Assembly: GCF_951805225.1 (NCBI RefSeq)
Contig: NZ_OX638201.1
Coordinates: forward strand, 5,890,001 to 5,954,000
Direction: 5' to 3'
Source of the DNA: an uncultured Flavobacterium sp.
Lineage (GTDB): Bacteria > Bacteroidota > Bacteroidia > Flavobacteriales > Flavobacteriaceae
DNA: 64,000 bases
The first letter of the stretch is position 1; each line of letters starts with the position of its first letter. The translations under genes and the position numbers were made by a program. The notes under the pieces are model-generated. The model was given only the letters and a program-made list of their open reading frames with translations. It ran no database searches and was not told the origin of the DNA. Positions 52,742-61,853 of this stretch are shown piece after piece.

Positions 52742-54718
52742 CTAAAATAGATTTTCATCTACGATATTAGGCAGCGTTACTTTTAACAATGGCTGAACTT
52801 CCATCGCTCTTTTTATAGCAAAAATTGCTTCGTCATTTCTAGCCCAGCTTCTTCTTGAAATTCCGTTGTTAACATCCCAAAAAAGCATTGATGCTAAACG
52901 TTTTGAAGCCTCTTTAGAACCATCAAGAACCATACCAAATCCACCATTTATAACCTCTCCCCAGCCAACTCCGCCGCCGTTATGAATCGATACCCAGGTT
53001 GCACCTCTAAAGCTGTCTCCAATCACGTTTTGAATTGCCATATCTGCCGTAAAACGAGATCCGTCATAGATGTTAGAAGTCTCTCTGTAAGGAGAATCCG
53101 TTCCTGAAACGTCATGATGATCGCGCCCTAAAACAACCGTTCCAATTTCGCCTTTTGCAATCGCCTGGTTAAAAGCCTCGGCGATTTTAATTCTACCTTC
53201 GGCATCAGCATATAAGATTCTGGCTTGAGAACCTACAACCAATTTATTTTCCTGTGCGCCTTTGATCCATTTGATGTTATCCTGCATTTGCTGCTGAATT
53301 TCATTAGGAGATGTTTTCGCTAATTCTTCTAAAACCTGACTTGCAATTGTATCGGTTTTTTGTAAATCTTCTGGTTTTCCTGAAGTACAAACCCATCTAA
53401 ATGGTCCAAAACCATAGTCAAAACACATTGGTCCCATAATATCCTGAACGTAACTTGGATATTTGAAATCAATATTATTTTCTGCCATTACATCAGCGCC
53501 AGCACGTGAAGCTTCTAATAAAAACGCATTTCCGTAATCAAAAAAGTAAGTTCCTTTTGCCGTATGTTTGTTTATTGCTTTCGCTTGACGACGCAAAGAT
53601 TCCTGTACTTTTTCTTTGAATAATTCAGGATTTTTTGCCATCATTTCGTTTGCTTCTTCAAAAGAAATTCCAACTGGATAATAACCGCCCGCCCAAGGAT
53701 TATGAAGCGAAGTTTGGTCAGAACCCAAATCAATTTTGATATTTTCTTTATCGAAACATTCCCAAACATCAACTACATTTCCTAAATAAGCAATTGAAAC
53801 CACTTCTTTATTGGCTTTCGCCAAAGCGACTCTTTTTACCAATTCTTCAGTAGAAGTTACGATTTCATTAATCCATCCTTGTTCGTGACGAATCTTGGTG
53901 ATTTTAGGATTTACTTCGGCGCAGACCGTAATACAACCTGCAATATTTCCGGCTTTTGGTTGCGCACCGGACATTCCGCCAAGTCCTGATGTTACAAAAA
54001 GATTACCTTCAGGATTTAGTTTTATTTTTCTGAAACCGTTCAAAACAGTAATCGTAGTTCCGTGTACAATTCCTTGAGGACCAATATACATATAACTTCC
54101 AGCCGTCATTTGTCCGTATTGTGAAACGCCCAAAGCATTCATTTTTTCCCAATCGTCCGGTTTAGAATAGTTTGGAATCACCATTCCGTTTGTAACCACA
54201 ACTCTTGGCGCTTCAGAATGCGAAGGAAATAATCCCATTGGATGTCCTGAATACATTGTCAAGGTTTGCTCATCTGTCATTTCAGACAAATATTGCATCG
54301 TTAATAAATATTGTGCCCAGTTCTGGAAAACAGCTCCATTACCGCCATAAGTAATTAATTCATGCGGATGTTGCGCCACAGCATAATCCAGATTGTTTTG
54401 AATCATGTGCATAATTGCTTTTGCCTGCAATGATTTCCCAGGATATTCGTCAATTGGTCTAGCGTACATTCTGTAATCTGGACGCAGACGATACATATAT
54501 ATACGTCCGTATTTTTCTAATTCTTCAGAGAATTCGACAATTAATTCAGCGTGATGTTTAGCTTCAAAATAACGCAATGCATTTTTAAGAGCCAGCTTTT
54601 TTTCTTCTGCCGAAAGGATTTCTTTTCTTTTTGGCGCGTGATTAATTGCTAAATCGTACTCTTTTTTTGGAGGTAATATAGATGGAATTCCTTGTTTTAT
54701 TTCTTCTTGAAAAGTCAT
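52742..54718 (-). CDS. hutU: Urocanate hydratase
   Basis: Second enzyme of histidine breakdown: urocanate to 4-imidazolone-5-propanoate, using tightly bound NAD. The 658-residue form, longer than the 555 residues of Pseudomonas, is the one found in Bacteroidota. Characteristic runs include TYGGNGAVFQNWAQYLL, TMYSGHPMGLF, VTSGLGGMSGAQPKA and the C-terminal VVLGRDHHDVSGTDSPYRET with HNGGGVGWGE. The catalytic-loop Cys lies in MGPMCFDYGFGPFRWVC. hutH, hutI and hutG are not in the window, so the pathway is split in this genome or lies elsewhere. Confidence 0.96.
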   Translation of the reverse strand: MTFQEEIKQGIPSILPPKKEYDLAINHAPKRKEILSAEEKKLALKNALRYFEAKHHAELIVEFSEELEKYGRIYMYRLRPDYRMYARPIDEYPGKSLQAKAIMHMIQNNLDYAVAQHPHELITYGGNGAVFQNWAQYLLTMQYLSEMTDEQTLTMYSGHPMGLFPSHSEAPRVVVTNGMVIPNYSKPDDWEKMNALGVSQYGQMTAGSYMYIGPQGIVHGTTITVLNGFRKIKLNPEGNLFVTSGLGGMSGAQPKAGNIAGCITVCAEVNPKITKIRHEQGWINEIVTSTEELVKRVALAKANKEVVSIAYLGNVVDVWECFDKENIKIDLGSDQTSLHNPWAGGYYPVGISFEEANEMMAKNPELFKEKVQESLRRQAKAINKHTAKGTYFFDYGNAFLLEASRAGADVMAENNIDFKYPSYVQDIMGPMCFDYGFGPFRWVCTSGKPEDLQKTDTIASQVLEELAKTSPNEIQQQMQDNIKWIKGAQENKLVVGSQARILYADAEGRIKIAEAFNQAIAKGEIGTVVLGRDHHDVSGTDSPYRETSNIYDGSRFTADMAIQNVIGDSFRGATWVSIHNGGGVGWGEVINGGFGMVLDGSKEASKRLASMLFWDVNNGISRRSWARNDEAIFAIKRAMEVQPLLKVTLPNIVDENLF

Positions 54719-55090
54719 TTTTTCTTTAAGGTACTGAGTTGCTAAGATTCTAAGACGCTAAGGTATTTTTGTTAGATTAACAACAGATTAATTTTTGTTT
54801 TTTTTAGATTATTTCTCGCCGCTAGGACTTAAATGTGATGAACGATTAATTGATTGCAATTGAAATTTGGAATTTATTCAAATTATCTCATTTTCAAATT
54901 GACACATTTTCTAATTTAAAAAAAGCTAGGGATAACGAATATCCGACCTGTGATAGGATTTGTGGATCGTAATCCTAAATTTTCGCAAGAGAATATCCAT
55001 TTATAATTTTAGAGTTTAGATTATTGATTTTAGATTTTTAAATTAACTAATTAAGAAATTATCTCATTATCAAATTGACACATTCTCAAA
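54719..55090. repeat. Repeat-filled gap between hutU and DUF5522 genes
   Basis: Contains a 'gctaagattctaagacgc' repeat at 54728-54764, and two direct copies, about 168 bp apart, of an aaattatctcatt/caaattgacacatt unit (54889-54920 and 55056-55097). The same unit is in the alaS leader. A word ttagagtttagattattgat at 55009 recurs in the lemA-TPM gap (24338). No gene is visible. Confidence 0.65.
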
Positions 55091-55273
55091 TTAGATTTTT
55101 TTTCTAATTTGACCTGTATTTTTATCAAATCCGTACGGACAATGACGGCAACCACTTTTGCAGCAATAACCGCGTTTTAGGTGGTGTTTTTCAGTAAAGC
55201 ATTTATAACCTTCGGGCGTATAGTAAAAATCTTCGCCTTCGATTAGTTTATTTTCATTACTTTGCTCTTTCAT
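55091..55273 (-). CDS. DUF5522 protein, small Cys-rich
   Basis: A 60-residue soluble protein with the DUF5522 pattern: GEDFYYTPEGYKCFTEKHHL followed by KRGYCCKSGCRHCPYGF. Four to five closely spaced Cys plus His look like a metal- or Fe-S-binding knuckle. The family is conserved through Bacteroidota, size included, so this is a real gene despite its length. The repeat unit touches its stop codon. Confidence 0.88.
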   Translation of the reverse strand: MKEQSNENKLIEGEDFYYTPEGYKCFTEKHHLKRGYCCKSGCRHCPYGFDKNTGQIRKKI

Positions 55274-55386
55274 AAATCTGCTTTGGATGCTTGTTCTTAT
55301 TTTATTAAAATCAAAATTAGTAAGATGATTATGATTTTAGTGAAATCGAACAATTTTTATCTACAAATTTATAAATTTTACAGCTA

Positions 55387-55728
55387 ATGTTTCTGATTGT
55401 TGCTAAATATTTAATTCCGAAAGGATATCGAGGAATGGCTGTGTTTCCGTTTGTGTTTTTAAAATACAATCAGGACAAAGAAAATTCTGTTTTCGTCAAT
55501 CACGAAAAAATTCATCTGAGACAACAATTAGAATTGCTGATTCTTCCTTTTTATATCTTTTATGTTTTAGAATATATAATAAGGTTGCTTCAATATAAAA
55601 ATAAAGATTTGGCGTATCGAAATATAAGTTTTGAAAGAGAAGCTTATACTAATGAAAATGATTCTGATTATTTGAAAAACCGATCCTTTTTCGGGTTTTT
55701 AAATTACATAACTTTAAAAGAAAAATAA
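55387..55728 (+). CDS. Putative membrane-associated protein with HExxH motif
   Basis: A 113-residue protein. Residues about 33-43 read NHEKIHLRQQ, a HExxH zinc-protease-like motif, then a membrane-embedded stretch (LLILPFYIFYVLEYIIRLL), and later FEREAYTNE with a Glu that could be a third ligand as in gluzincins. It is much shorter than known peptidases, so it may be a minimal metalloprotease-like protein or a structural relic. It is read just before an ACC-deaminase-like gene, 3 bp apart, so the two are co-transcribed. Confidence 0.7.
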   Translation: MFLIVAKYLIPKGYRGMAVFPFVFLKYNQDKENSVFVNHEKIHLRQQLELLILPFYIFYVLEYIIRLLQYKNKDLAYRNISFEREAYTNENDSDYLKNRSFFGFLNYITLKEK

Positions 55729-55731
55729 ATT

Positions 55732-56628
55732 TTGAACCAGGAAATTCATACTACTTTCCAGAACGATATTTCTCTGACAATTAAAAGAGAAGACTTGATT
55801 CATCCTTTTGTTTCGGGGAATAAATTCAGAAAACTCAAATATAATTTACTTCAGGCTAAAGCCGAAAATAAAACTACTTTGTTGACTTTTGGCGGTGCTT
55901 TTTCGAATCATATTGCAGCGGTTGCATATGCAGGAAAAGAGCAGGGTTTTAAAACAATAGGAATTATTCGCGGAGAAGAAATTCTTGATAAAATAGAAGA
56001 TAATCCAACCTTGAAATTTGCTCAGGAAAACGGAATGCAATTTGAGTTTGTAACCCGCGAAGATTACAGATATAAAAGTGAAGCTTCGTTTATAGAAAAA
56101 TTAAAAGAGAAGTTTGGAGATTTTTATTTAGTGCCTGAAGGCGGAACAAATGAGTTGGCGGTAAAAGGCTGCGAGGAGATTTTGACTGATGAAGATGCTG
56201 TTTTTGATTACGTTTGCTGCGCTGTTGGAACTGGCGGAACCATATCTGGATTGATCAATAGCGCGTTGTCATATCAGAAAGTTTTAGGGTTTCCGGCGTT
56301 AAAAGGTGACTTTTTAACAGATGAAATTCGTATTTTTGCAAAAAAAGATAACTGGAATTTAATTTCTGACTATCATTTTGGAGGTTATGGGAAGATAAAT
56401 TTAGAATTAATTGAATTTATCAATGCTTTTTTTGAAGAAAATAAAGTGCCTTTAGATCCAATTTATACAGGAAAGATGGTTTTTGGCGTTATAGATTTAA
56501 TACATAAAAACTATTTTCCTGCAGGTTCAAAAATATTACTCATTCATACCGGTGGATTACAAGGAATTGATGGAATGAATATAAAATTGAAGCAGAAAAA
56601 ATTACCAATACTTATAAGCAATGGTTAA
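55732..56628 (+). CDS. 1-aminocyclopropane-1-carboxylate deaminase / D-cysteine desulfhydrase-like enzyme
   Basis: A 298-residue PLP enzyme of fold type II, starting at TTG 55732 because no ATG fits before the conserved N-terminus. Lys31 in SGNKFRKLKYN binds PLP; TFGGAFSNHIAAVAY is the substrate loop; AVGTGGTISGL binds the phosphate. Family members open ACC or split D-cysteine; the shorter length (about 300 against 330-340) fits the Bacteroidota version. It overlaps the next gene by 8 bp and follows the previous one by 3 bp, forming a three-gene operon. The true substrate is open. Confidence 0.88.
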   Translation: MNQEIHTTFQNDISLTIKREDLIHPFVSGNKFRKLKYNLLQAKAENKTTLLTFGGAFSNHIAAVAYAGKEQGFKTIGIIRGEEILDKIEDNPTLKFAQENGMQFEFVTREDYRYKSEASFIEKLKEKFGDFYLVPEGGTNELAVKGCEEILTDEDAVFDYVCCAVGTGGTISGLINSALSYQKVLGFPALKGDFLTDEIRIFAKKDNWNLISDYHFGGYGKINLELIEFINAFFEENKVPLDPIYTGKMVFGVIDLIHKNYFPAGSKILLIHTGGLQGIDGMNIKLKQKKLPILISNG

Positions 56629-57511
56629 AAAAATAATAACATTCTTAATTCTGGCTACTTTAGTAAGTTGTTCGTCGAGTAAACCTACTATTGCAACGAC
56701 TAAAAAAGCGGCTGCGGTTCAGAGGCCAAGAGTGGCAACTACCAAAAAACAAGCTCCGGTAAAGCCAATAGGCAAAAATTATCCTTCTACAAATAATACA
56801 ACTGAGGTTATTCAATCTACTTCAAAAACAGTTGTTACCAGCGATTTAATCAATAATTATATTTTGCAATTTAAAGATATTGCAATGGGAAATATGCAGA
56901 AATACGGTATTCCTGCAAGCATTATTTTGGCGCAGGGAATTCTGGAATCTGGTGCAGGAAAAGGAGATTTAGCTTTAGATGCAAACAATCACTTCGGAAT
57001 AAAATGTCATAATGATTGGTTGGGCGAGAGCGTTCGTCACGATGATGATTCGGCTCAGGAATGTTTTAGAAAATATACTGAAGCGTCAGAATCCTATAGA
57101 GATCACGCCTTATTTTTGGTTGGGAAAAAAAGATACGCAAGCTTATTTACCTATGAAAAAGACGATTACAAAGCTTGGGCAAAAGGATTAAGAGCTTGTG
57201 GTTACGCAACAGATCCTAATTATCCGGATAAATTAATTAGTTATATCGAAAGATATAATCTGCATCAATATGATTGTCAGGTTACGGGAAGAAATTATAA
57301 GCCATTTGAGAAATCAACTCCGCCGGCAAAAAGTCCTTCAAATTCAAATTCGAATGTAAATCCTAACGATCCTAATTTATACGAAGTTCAAAAAGGAGAT
57401 ACCTTATATTCGATTTCAAAAAAATTCAACGTATTGGTTGATGACTTAAAACAGAAAAATAATCTTTCGGATAATGCGCTTTCTATTGGTCAAAAGTTGA
57501 AAGTGAAATAA
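56621..57511 (+). CDS. Lipoprotein glucosaminidase (GH73) with LysM domain
   Basis: A 296-residue peptidoglycan hydrolase. Lipobox ATLVSCSSSK (Cys17), a low-complexity Thr/Lys/Pro linker, a GH73-type mannosyl-glycoprotein endo-beta-N-acetylglucosaminidase domain (about 85-225, ASIILAQGILESGAGKGDLA with the catalytic Glu, then NNHFGIKCH), a Ser/Asn linker and one C-terminal LysM domain (about 253-296, YEVQKGDTLYSISKKFNV). It should cut glycan strands of the cell wall. The start overlaps the upstream enzyme gene by 8 bp. Confidence 0.94.
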   Translation: MVKKIITFLILATLVSCSSSKPTIATTKKAAAVQRPRVATTKKQAPVKPIGKNYPSTNNTTEVIQSTSKTVVTSDLINNYILQFKDIAMGNMQKYGIPASIILAQGILESGAGKGDLALDANNHFGIKCHNDWLGESVRHDDDSAQECFRKYTEASESYRDHALFLVGKKRYASLFTYEKDDYKAWAKGLRACGYATDPNYPDKLISYIERYNLHQYDCQVTGRNYKPFEKSTPPAKSPSNSNSNVNPNDPNLYEVQKGDTLYSISKKFNVLVDDLKQKNNLSDNALSIGQKLKVK

Positions 57512-57564
57512 TTATCAATTGTTAGTTAGTAATTGTTAATTATAAAATTTCTACAAATTTGTCT

Positions 57565-57816
57565 ATGAAAAAGAATGTCACAGTTGGAATCTTTATTTTT
57601 GCAATAATTTTAAGTATTAGAGTTTTTTGTGGAGTTTATATTCATGATGAATTTGCCGAAAGGCATTTTTTTATAAAACATCGTCCAACATGGAAATGGT
57701 TATTTTATTCTCCCATCGGAATGTCTGACAAAAAACTTGGAGATCTTAGTGAAGAGGAACAAATTGAACAAAAATATTTTAATGAGTTTATCACAGGCCA
57801 ACGTTTAATTTTCTAA
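57565..57816 (+). CDS. Small membrane-anchored protein, unknown
   Basis: An 83-residue protein from the ATG at 57565. One N-terminal hydrophobic helix (VGIFIFAIILSIRVFCGVYI) and a short soluble part with SPIGMSDKKLGDLSEEEQIEQ. It lies 53 bp after the glucosaminidase stop and 39 bp before hemL. No known family comes to mind. Confidence 0.6.
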   Translation: MKKNVTVGIFIFAIILSIRVFCGVYIHDEFAERHFFIKHRPTWKWLFYSPIGMSDKKLGDLSEEEQIEQKYFNEFITGQRLIF

Positions 57817-57855
57817 TTAAATCTAAAACCTGAACTCAAAAATCTAAAATAAAAA

Positions 57856-59142
57856 ATGATATATAAAAGAAGTAGTCAGCTTTTTGCTGAAGCAGAAAAA
57901 GTAATTCCGGGAGGAGTAAATTCACCAGTAAGAGCCTTTAAAGCGGTTGGAGGAACTCCTATTTTTGTAAAAAGTGCCAAAGGTGCTTATTTGTATGACG
58001 AAGACGGAAATAAATTAATAGATTATATCAATTCTTGGGGACCAATGGTTTTAGGTCATGCATATCAGCCAGTTGTTGATGCCGTGATTGAAAAAGCAAA
58101 GTTGGGAACTTCATTTGGAATGCCAACAGAATTAGAGACTGAAATTGCTGCTTTGGCGGTTTCTATGGTTCCGAATATTGATAAAATACGTTTTGTAAAT
58201 TCAGGTACAGAAGCTTGTATGAGCGCGATTCGTTTGGCTCGCGGATTTACAAAAAGAGATAAAATTATAAAATTTGCAGGTTGCTATCACGGACATTCTG
58301 ATTCTTTTTTGATTCAGGCTGGAAGTGGAGCCGTAACTTTTGGATCTCCAAATAGTCCGGGAGTTACTGAAGGAACTGCAAAAGATACTTTGTTGGCAAA
58401 ATACAATGATTTAGAGAATGTAAAAACTCTAATTGAAGCGAACAAAAACGAAATCGCGGCTATAATTATCGAACCAGTTGCAGGAAATATGGGATGTATT
58501 CCGCCTCAAAAAGGTTTCTTGCAAGGTTTAAGAGATTTGTGTACTGCAAACGGAATTTTACTAATTTTTGATGAGGTAATGACAGGTTTCCGTTTGGCTC
58601 GCGGTGGAGTTCAGGAATTGTTTAATATCAACGCTGATATTGTTACTTTCGGAAAAGTGATTGGTGGAGGTTTGCCAGTTGGGGCTTTTGCTGCACGTGC
58701 TGAAATCATGAATTATTTAGCGCCACTTGGACCAGTTTATCAAGCGGGAACATTATCTGGAAATCCTCTTGCAATGGCGGCAGGATTAGCAATGTTGCAA
58801 TCTCTTGATAATGATCGTGCAATTTTTGATCGTTTAGACGAAAAAACAGCTTATTTAGAAGCAGGAATTGACAGAGTTTTAAAAGCAAATAATGTTGTTT
58901 TTACAATCAATAGAGTAGGTTCAATGATTTCTGTGCATTTTGATGCAAATCCGGTTGTTGATTTTCAAACAGCGGCAAAAGGAGATAATGAAACCTTCAA
59001 AAAATTCTTTCACGGTTTGTTAAACGAAGGAGTTTATATTGCACCATCTGCATATGAAACTTGGTTTATTACTGATGCATTGACATACGAAGATTTAGAT
59101 TTTACAATTAATGCAATTGATAAGGTTTCAAAGACATTTTAA
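57856..59142 (+). CDS. hemL: Glutamate-1-semialdehyde 2,1-aminomutase
   Basis: Makes 5-aminolevulinate from glutamate-1-semialdehyde in haem synthesis. A 428-residue class III PLP enzyme: start RSSQLFAEAEKVIPGGVNSPVRAF, GTEACMSAIRLARGF, CYHGHSDSFL, and PLP Lys267 in TFGKVIGGGLPVGAFA. Full length, standard motifs. Other haem genes are not adjacent. A strong terminator follows. Confidence 0.97.
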   Translation: MIYKRSSQLFAEAEKVIPGGVNSPVRAFKAVGGTPIFVKSAKGAYLYDEDGNKLIDYINSWGPMVLGHAYQPVVDAVIEKAKLGTSFGMPTELETEIAALAVSMVPNIDKIRFVNSGTEACMSAIRLARGFTKRDKIIKFAGCYHGHSDSFLIQAGSGAVTFGSPNSPGVTEGTAKDTLLAKYNDLENVKTLIEANKNEIAAIIIEPVAGNMGCIPPQKGFLQGLRDLCTANGILLIFDEVMTGFRLARGGVQELFNINADIVTFGKVIGGGLPVGAFAARAEIMNYLAPLGPVYQAGTLSGNPLAMAAGLAMLQSLDNDRAIFDRLDEKTAYLEAGIDRVLKANNVVFTINRVGSMISVHFDANPVVDFQTAAKGDNETFKKFFHGLLNEGVYIAPSAYETWFITDALTYEDLDFTINAIDKVSKTF

Positions 59143-59170
59143 ATCTTAAAACAGATAATATTTTTCAATT

Positions 59171-59209
59171 TAAGGTTCAGATTTTTCATAAAAGCTGAAC
59201 CTTTTTTTA
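59171..59209 (+). terminator. Terminator of hemL
   Basis: aaggttcag (59172-59180) pairs with ctgaacctt (59195-59203) and runs into T residues, 29 bp after the stop. Confidence 0.85.
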
Positions 59210-59285
59210 TGATTTTACTTTCGATTATACTTGTTAATAAATTGTTAAGAAGAAGGTTTGCTTTTTTATAAGTAGAATAAAAATT

Positions 59286-59293
59286 ATTTTTGT
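59286..59293 (+). promoter_or_regulatory. -7 element for the met-zincin gene (TATTTTTG)
   Basis: TATTTTTG lies 30 bp before the ATG. The nearest TTG upstream (59258-59260) is 25 bp away, longer than ideal. Confidence 0.4.
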
Positions 59294-59322
59294 TCATCAA
59301 AAACCACTAAACCTACCAATAA

Positions 59323-61797
59323 ATGAATAAGTTTTTCATTTTTATTACAATGGCATTTTTCATGCTGTTTTCTACTAATCAATTTGCCCAATCAAACAAA
59401 AAGACATCCAAAAAAGACGAACCTGTAGTTGCACCGCCAGAAAAAAAATCGGAATCAACAATTAAAGAATACAGCAAAGTAATTACTAAAGACGCTGTTT
59501 CTGATGACGGACTTTTTAAAGTGCACAAGGTGGATAAAAAATACTACTTTGAAATCCCGAATAAGTATTTAAATAAAGATATGCTTTTGGTAAGCAGACT
59601 TTCAAAATTACCTGCTAATTTAGGCGGAGGATATGTAAATGCCGGTTCAGAAACTAATGAACAATTGATCATTTGGCAGCGTTTTCAGGATAAAATCCTT
59701 ATTAAATCAAAATCATATAATGCGGTTGCAAATGATACTTTACCAATTAGTATTTCGGTAAAATCAAATAATTATGAGCCTACATTATTTGCATTTGACA
59801 TTGTAGCTTTCAGCAAAGATTCTGCAAATACTGTTATTGATGTAACGAAATTTTATAGCACAGATGTAAAGGCAATTACCGGAATATCAGCAGAAATGCG
59901 TGATACTTACAAAGTAAAAGGACTTGACGATTCGCGAAGCTTTATCAATAAGATTAAAAGTTTTCCGATGAATATCGAAGTCATTCAGGATATGACTTAT
60001 AATGCTTCAAAACCTTCAACTCAGGAAGAAACAGAATCGATAAGTGTTCAAATGAATCAATCTATGATTTTGTTGCCAGAAGTACCAATGAAACCAAGGT
60101 TGGCAGATTCGCGTGTAGGTTGGTTTACGGTAAGTCAATACGATTACGGAAGCAACGAATTAAAATCTGACCTTAAAACATATATCAGACGTTGGAGATT
60201 AGAACCAAAAGATCCGGAAGCTTATAACAGAGGAGAATTGGTTGAACCAATAAAACCAATCGTATATTACCTAGATCCTGCGACGCCGGAAAAGTTGAAA
60301 AAATACATAAAACAAGGAATCGAAGAGTGGCAAAAACCGTTTGAAACTGCTGGTTTTAAAAATGCGATTATTGCTAAAGATGCTCCAACAAAAGAAGAAG
60401 ATCCTGATTTTAGCCCTGAAGATGTGCGTTATTCAGTTATTCGTTATGTAGCAAGTACGACTCGAAATGCAGTTGGGCCAAGTGTTTCAGATCCTAGAAC
60501 GGGAGAGATTATCGAAAGCGATGTGATTTGGTATCACAATCATTTGCGTTCTTACAGAAACAGATATTTGTTAGAAACCGGAGCAGCAAATCCGTCGGCG
60601 CGAACATTACAAACCAGTGACGAAGAAATGGGCGAAATGATGCGAATGGTTATTGCGCACGAAGTTGGTCATGCTTTAGGTTTTCCACATAATATGGGCG
60701 CAAGTTGTGCGTATGATGTTGAGAGTTATAGAAATGGTGATTTTACACAACAAAACGGAATCTCTGCAAGTATAATGGATTATGCCCGTTTTAATTATAT
60801 TGCACAACCCGGAGATAAAAATATTCGTTTTATTCGTAAAATGGGTGCTTACGATCATTATGCTTTAAATTGGGGTTACAGAGTGATTCCGAATACAAAA
60901 TCTCCTGAAGCTGAAGCGGTAACTTTAGACAAATGGATTTTGGAGAAAGCAGGAAATCCAATCTATAAATTTGGAGATCAGGGCAGTTCTTTTGATCCAA
61001 CTTCTCAAACGGAAGATATTGGAAATAATTCGATGAAAGCAAGTTCATACGGACTTAAAAATCTGGAATATGTGGCAGGACATTTAAGCGAATGGACTAG
61101 TAATGTGACCAATGATTATGAAGATTTAGATGAATTGTATAAAGAAATGCTGGACGTTTGGAGCAGATATGTAGGTCATGTTGTAACTAATGTTGGTGGT
61201 GTTTATGAAAATACTAAAAAACCAAATCAAGCCGGAAATGTTTACGAAGTTGTACCAAAAGCAAAACAAATCGAAGCGATGAATTGGCTTCAGGCAAATG
61301 CTTTTGCTTCGCCAACCTGGATTGTAAATGTAAATACTTTAAAAAATACAAATTCTGCAGGTTATTCAGAAAAGTTTAGAAGTTTGCAAGTACGTCACTT
61401 AAATAATTTATTGAGTATCTCCAGAATTGGAAGATTGATGGATAATGAAATTCTTGGAGCTGATACTTACAAAGCTTTAGATTTATTAAAAGATACCAGA
61501 AAAGGAATCTGGAAAGAAGCTGCTACACCAGCGAATGTAACGATATATCGAAGAAATTTACAACGTGGATATATTGACAGAATGGGAGCTTTGATGATTG
61601 AGGAAATTAAACCAACAGATAAATCAACAACCTATTATAATGTAGCACAATCAGATCTTAGAGCTTTAGTTCGTGGTGAATTAACGGCATTGAGAAGCAC
61701 ACTTTTAGCCACAAAAGCTAGACCGACAAATACAGAAACAAAATACCATTATGAAGATTGTATCAAAAGAATTGATTTAATTCTTAATCCGAAATAA
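59323..61797 (+). CDS. Secreted zinc-dependent metalloprotease (DUF5117/DUF5118 met-zincin type)
   Basis: An 824-residue protein with a signal peptide (about 1-22) and a linker rich in Lys/Pro. The N-terminal part (about 50-120) is the DUF5118/5117 region (DGLFKVHKVDKKYYFEIPNKYLNKDMLLV). The zinc site is HEVGHALGFPHN with ligands His446, His450 and His456, the extended HExxHxxGxxH of met-zincins, and the SIMDYARFNY segment gives the Met-turn. It should act outside the inner membrane; no T9SS tail is seen, so the periplasm or outer membrane is likelier. Substrate unknown. Confidence 0.94.
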   Translation: MNKFFIFITMAFFMLFSTNQFAQSNKKTSKKDEPVVAPPEKKSESTIKEYSKVITKDAVSDDGLFKVHKVDKKYYFEIPNKYLNKDMLLVSRLSKLPANLGGGYVNAGSETNEQLIIWQRFQDKILIKSKSYNAVANDTLPISISVKSNNYEPTLFAFDIVAFSKDSANTVIDVTKFYSTDVKAITGISAEMRDTYKVKGLDDSRSFINKIKSFPMNIEVIQDMTYNASKPSTQEETESISVQMNQSMILLPEVPMKPRLADSRVGWFTVSQYDYGSNELKSDLKTYIRRWRLEPKDPEAYNRGELVEPIKPIVYYLDPATPEKLKKYIKQGIEEWQKPFETAGFKNAIIAKDAPTKEEDPDFSPEDVRYSVIRYVASTTRNAVGPSVSDPRTGEIIESDVIWYHNHLRSYRNRYLLETGAANPSARTLQTSDEEMGEMMRMVIAHEVGHALGFPHNMGASCAYDVESYRNGDFTQQNGISASIMDYARFNYIAQPGDKNIRFIRKMGAYDHYALNWGYRVIPNTKSPEAEAVTLDKWILEKAGNPIYKFGDQGSSFDPTSQTEDIGNNSMKASSYGLKNLEYVAGHLSEWTSNVTNDYEDLDELYKEMLDVWSRYVGHVVTNVGGVYENTKKPNQAGNVYEVVPKAKQIEAMNWLQANAFASPTWIVNVNTLKNTNSAGYSEKFRSLQVRHLNNLLSISRIGRLMDNEILGADTYKALDLLKDTRKGIWKEAATPANVTIYRRNLQRGYIDRMGALMIEEIKPTDKSTTYYNVAQSDLRALVRGELTALRSTLLATKARPTNTETKYHYEDCIKRIDLILNPK

Positions 61798-61813
61798 GGA
61801 AATGTATAAAAAC

Positions 61814-61845
61814 AAAAAAAGAGGCTTTTGAAGCCTCTTTTTTTT
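61814..61845. terminator. Bidirectional terminator after the met-zincin gene
   Basis: A7 gaggctt, loop ttg, aagcctc T8: a perfect stem usable by both convergent genes. Confidence 0.9.
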
Positions 61846-61853
61846 GAACTCAA

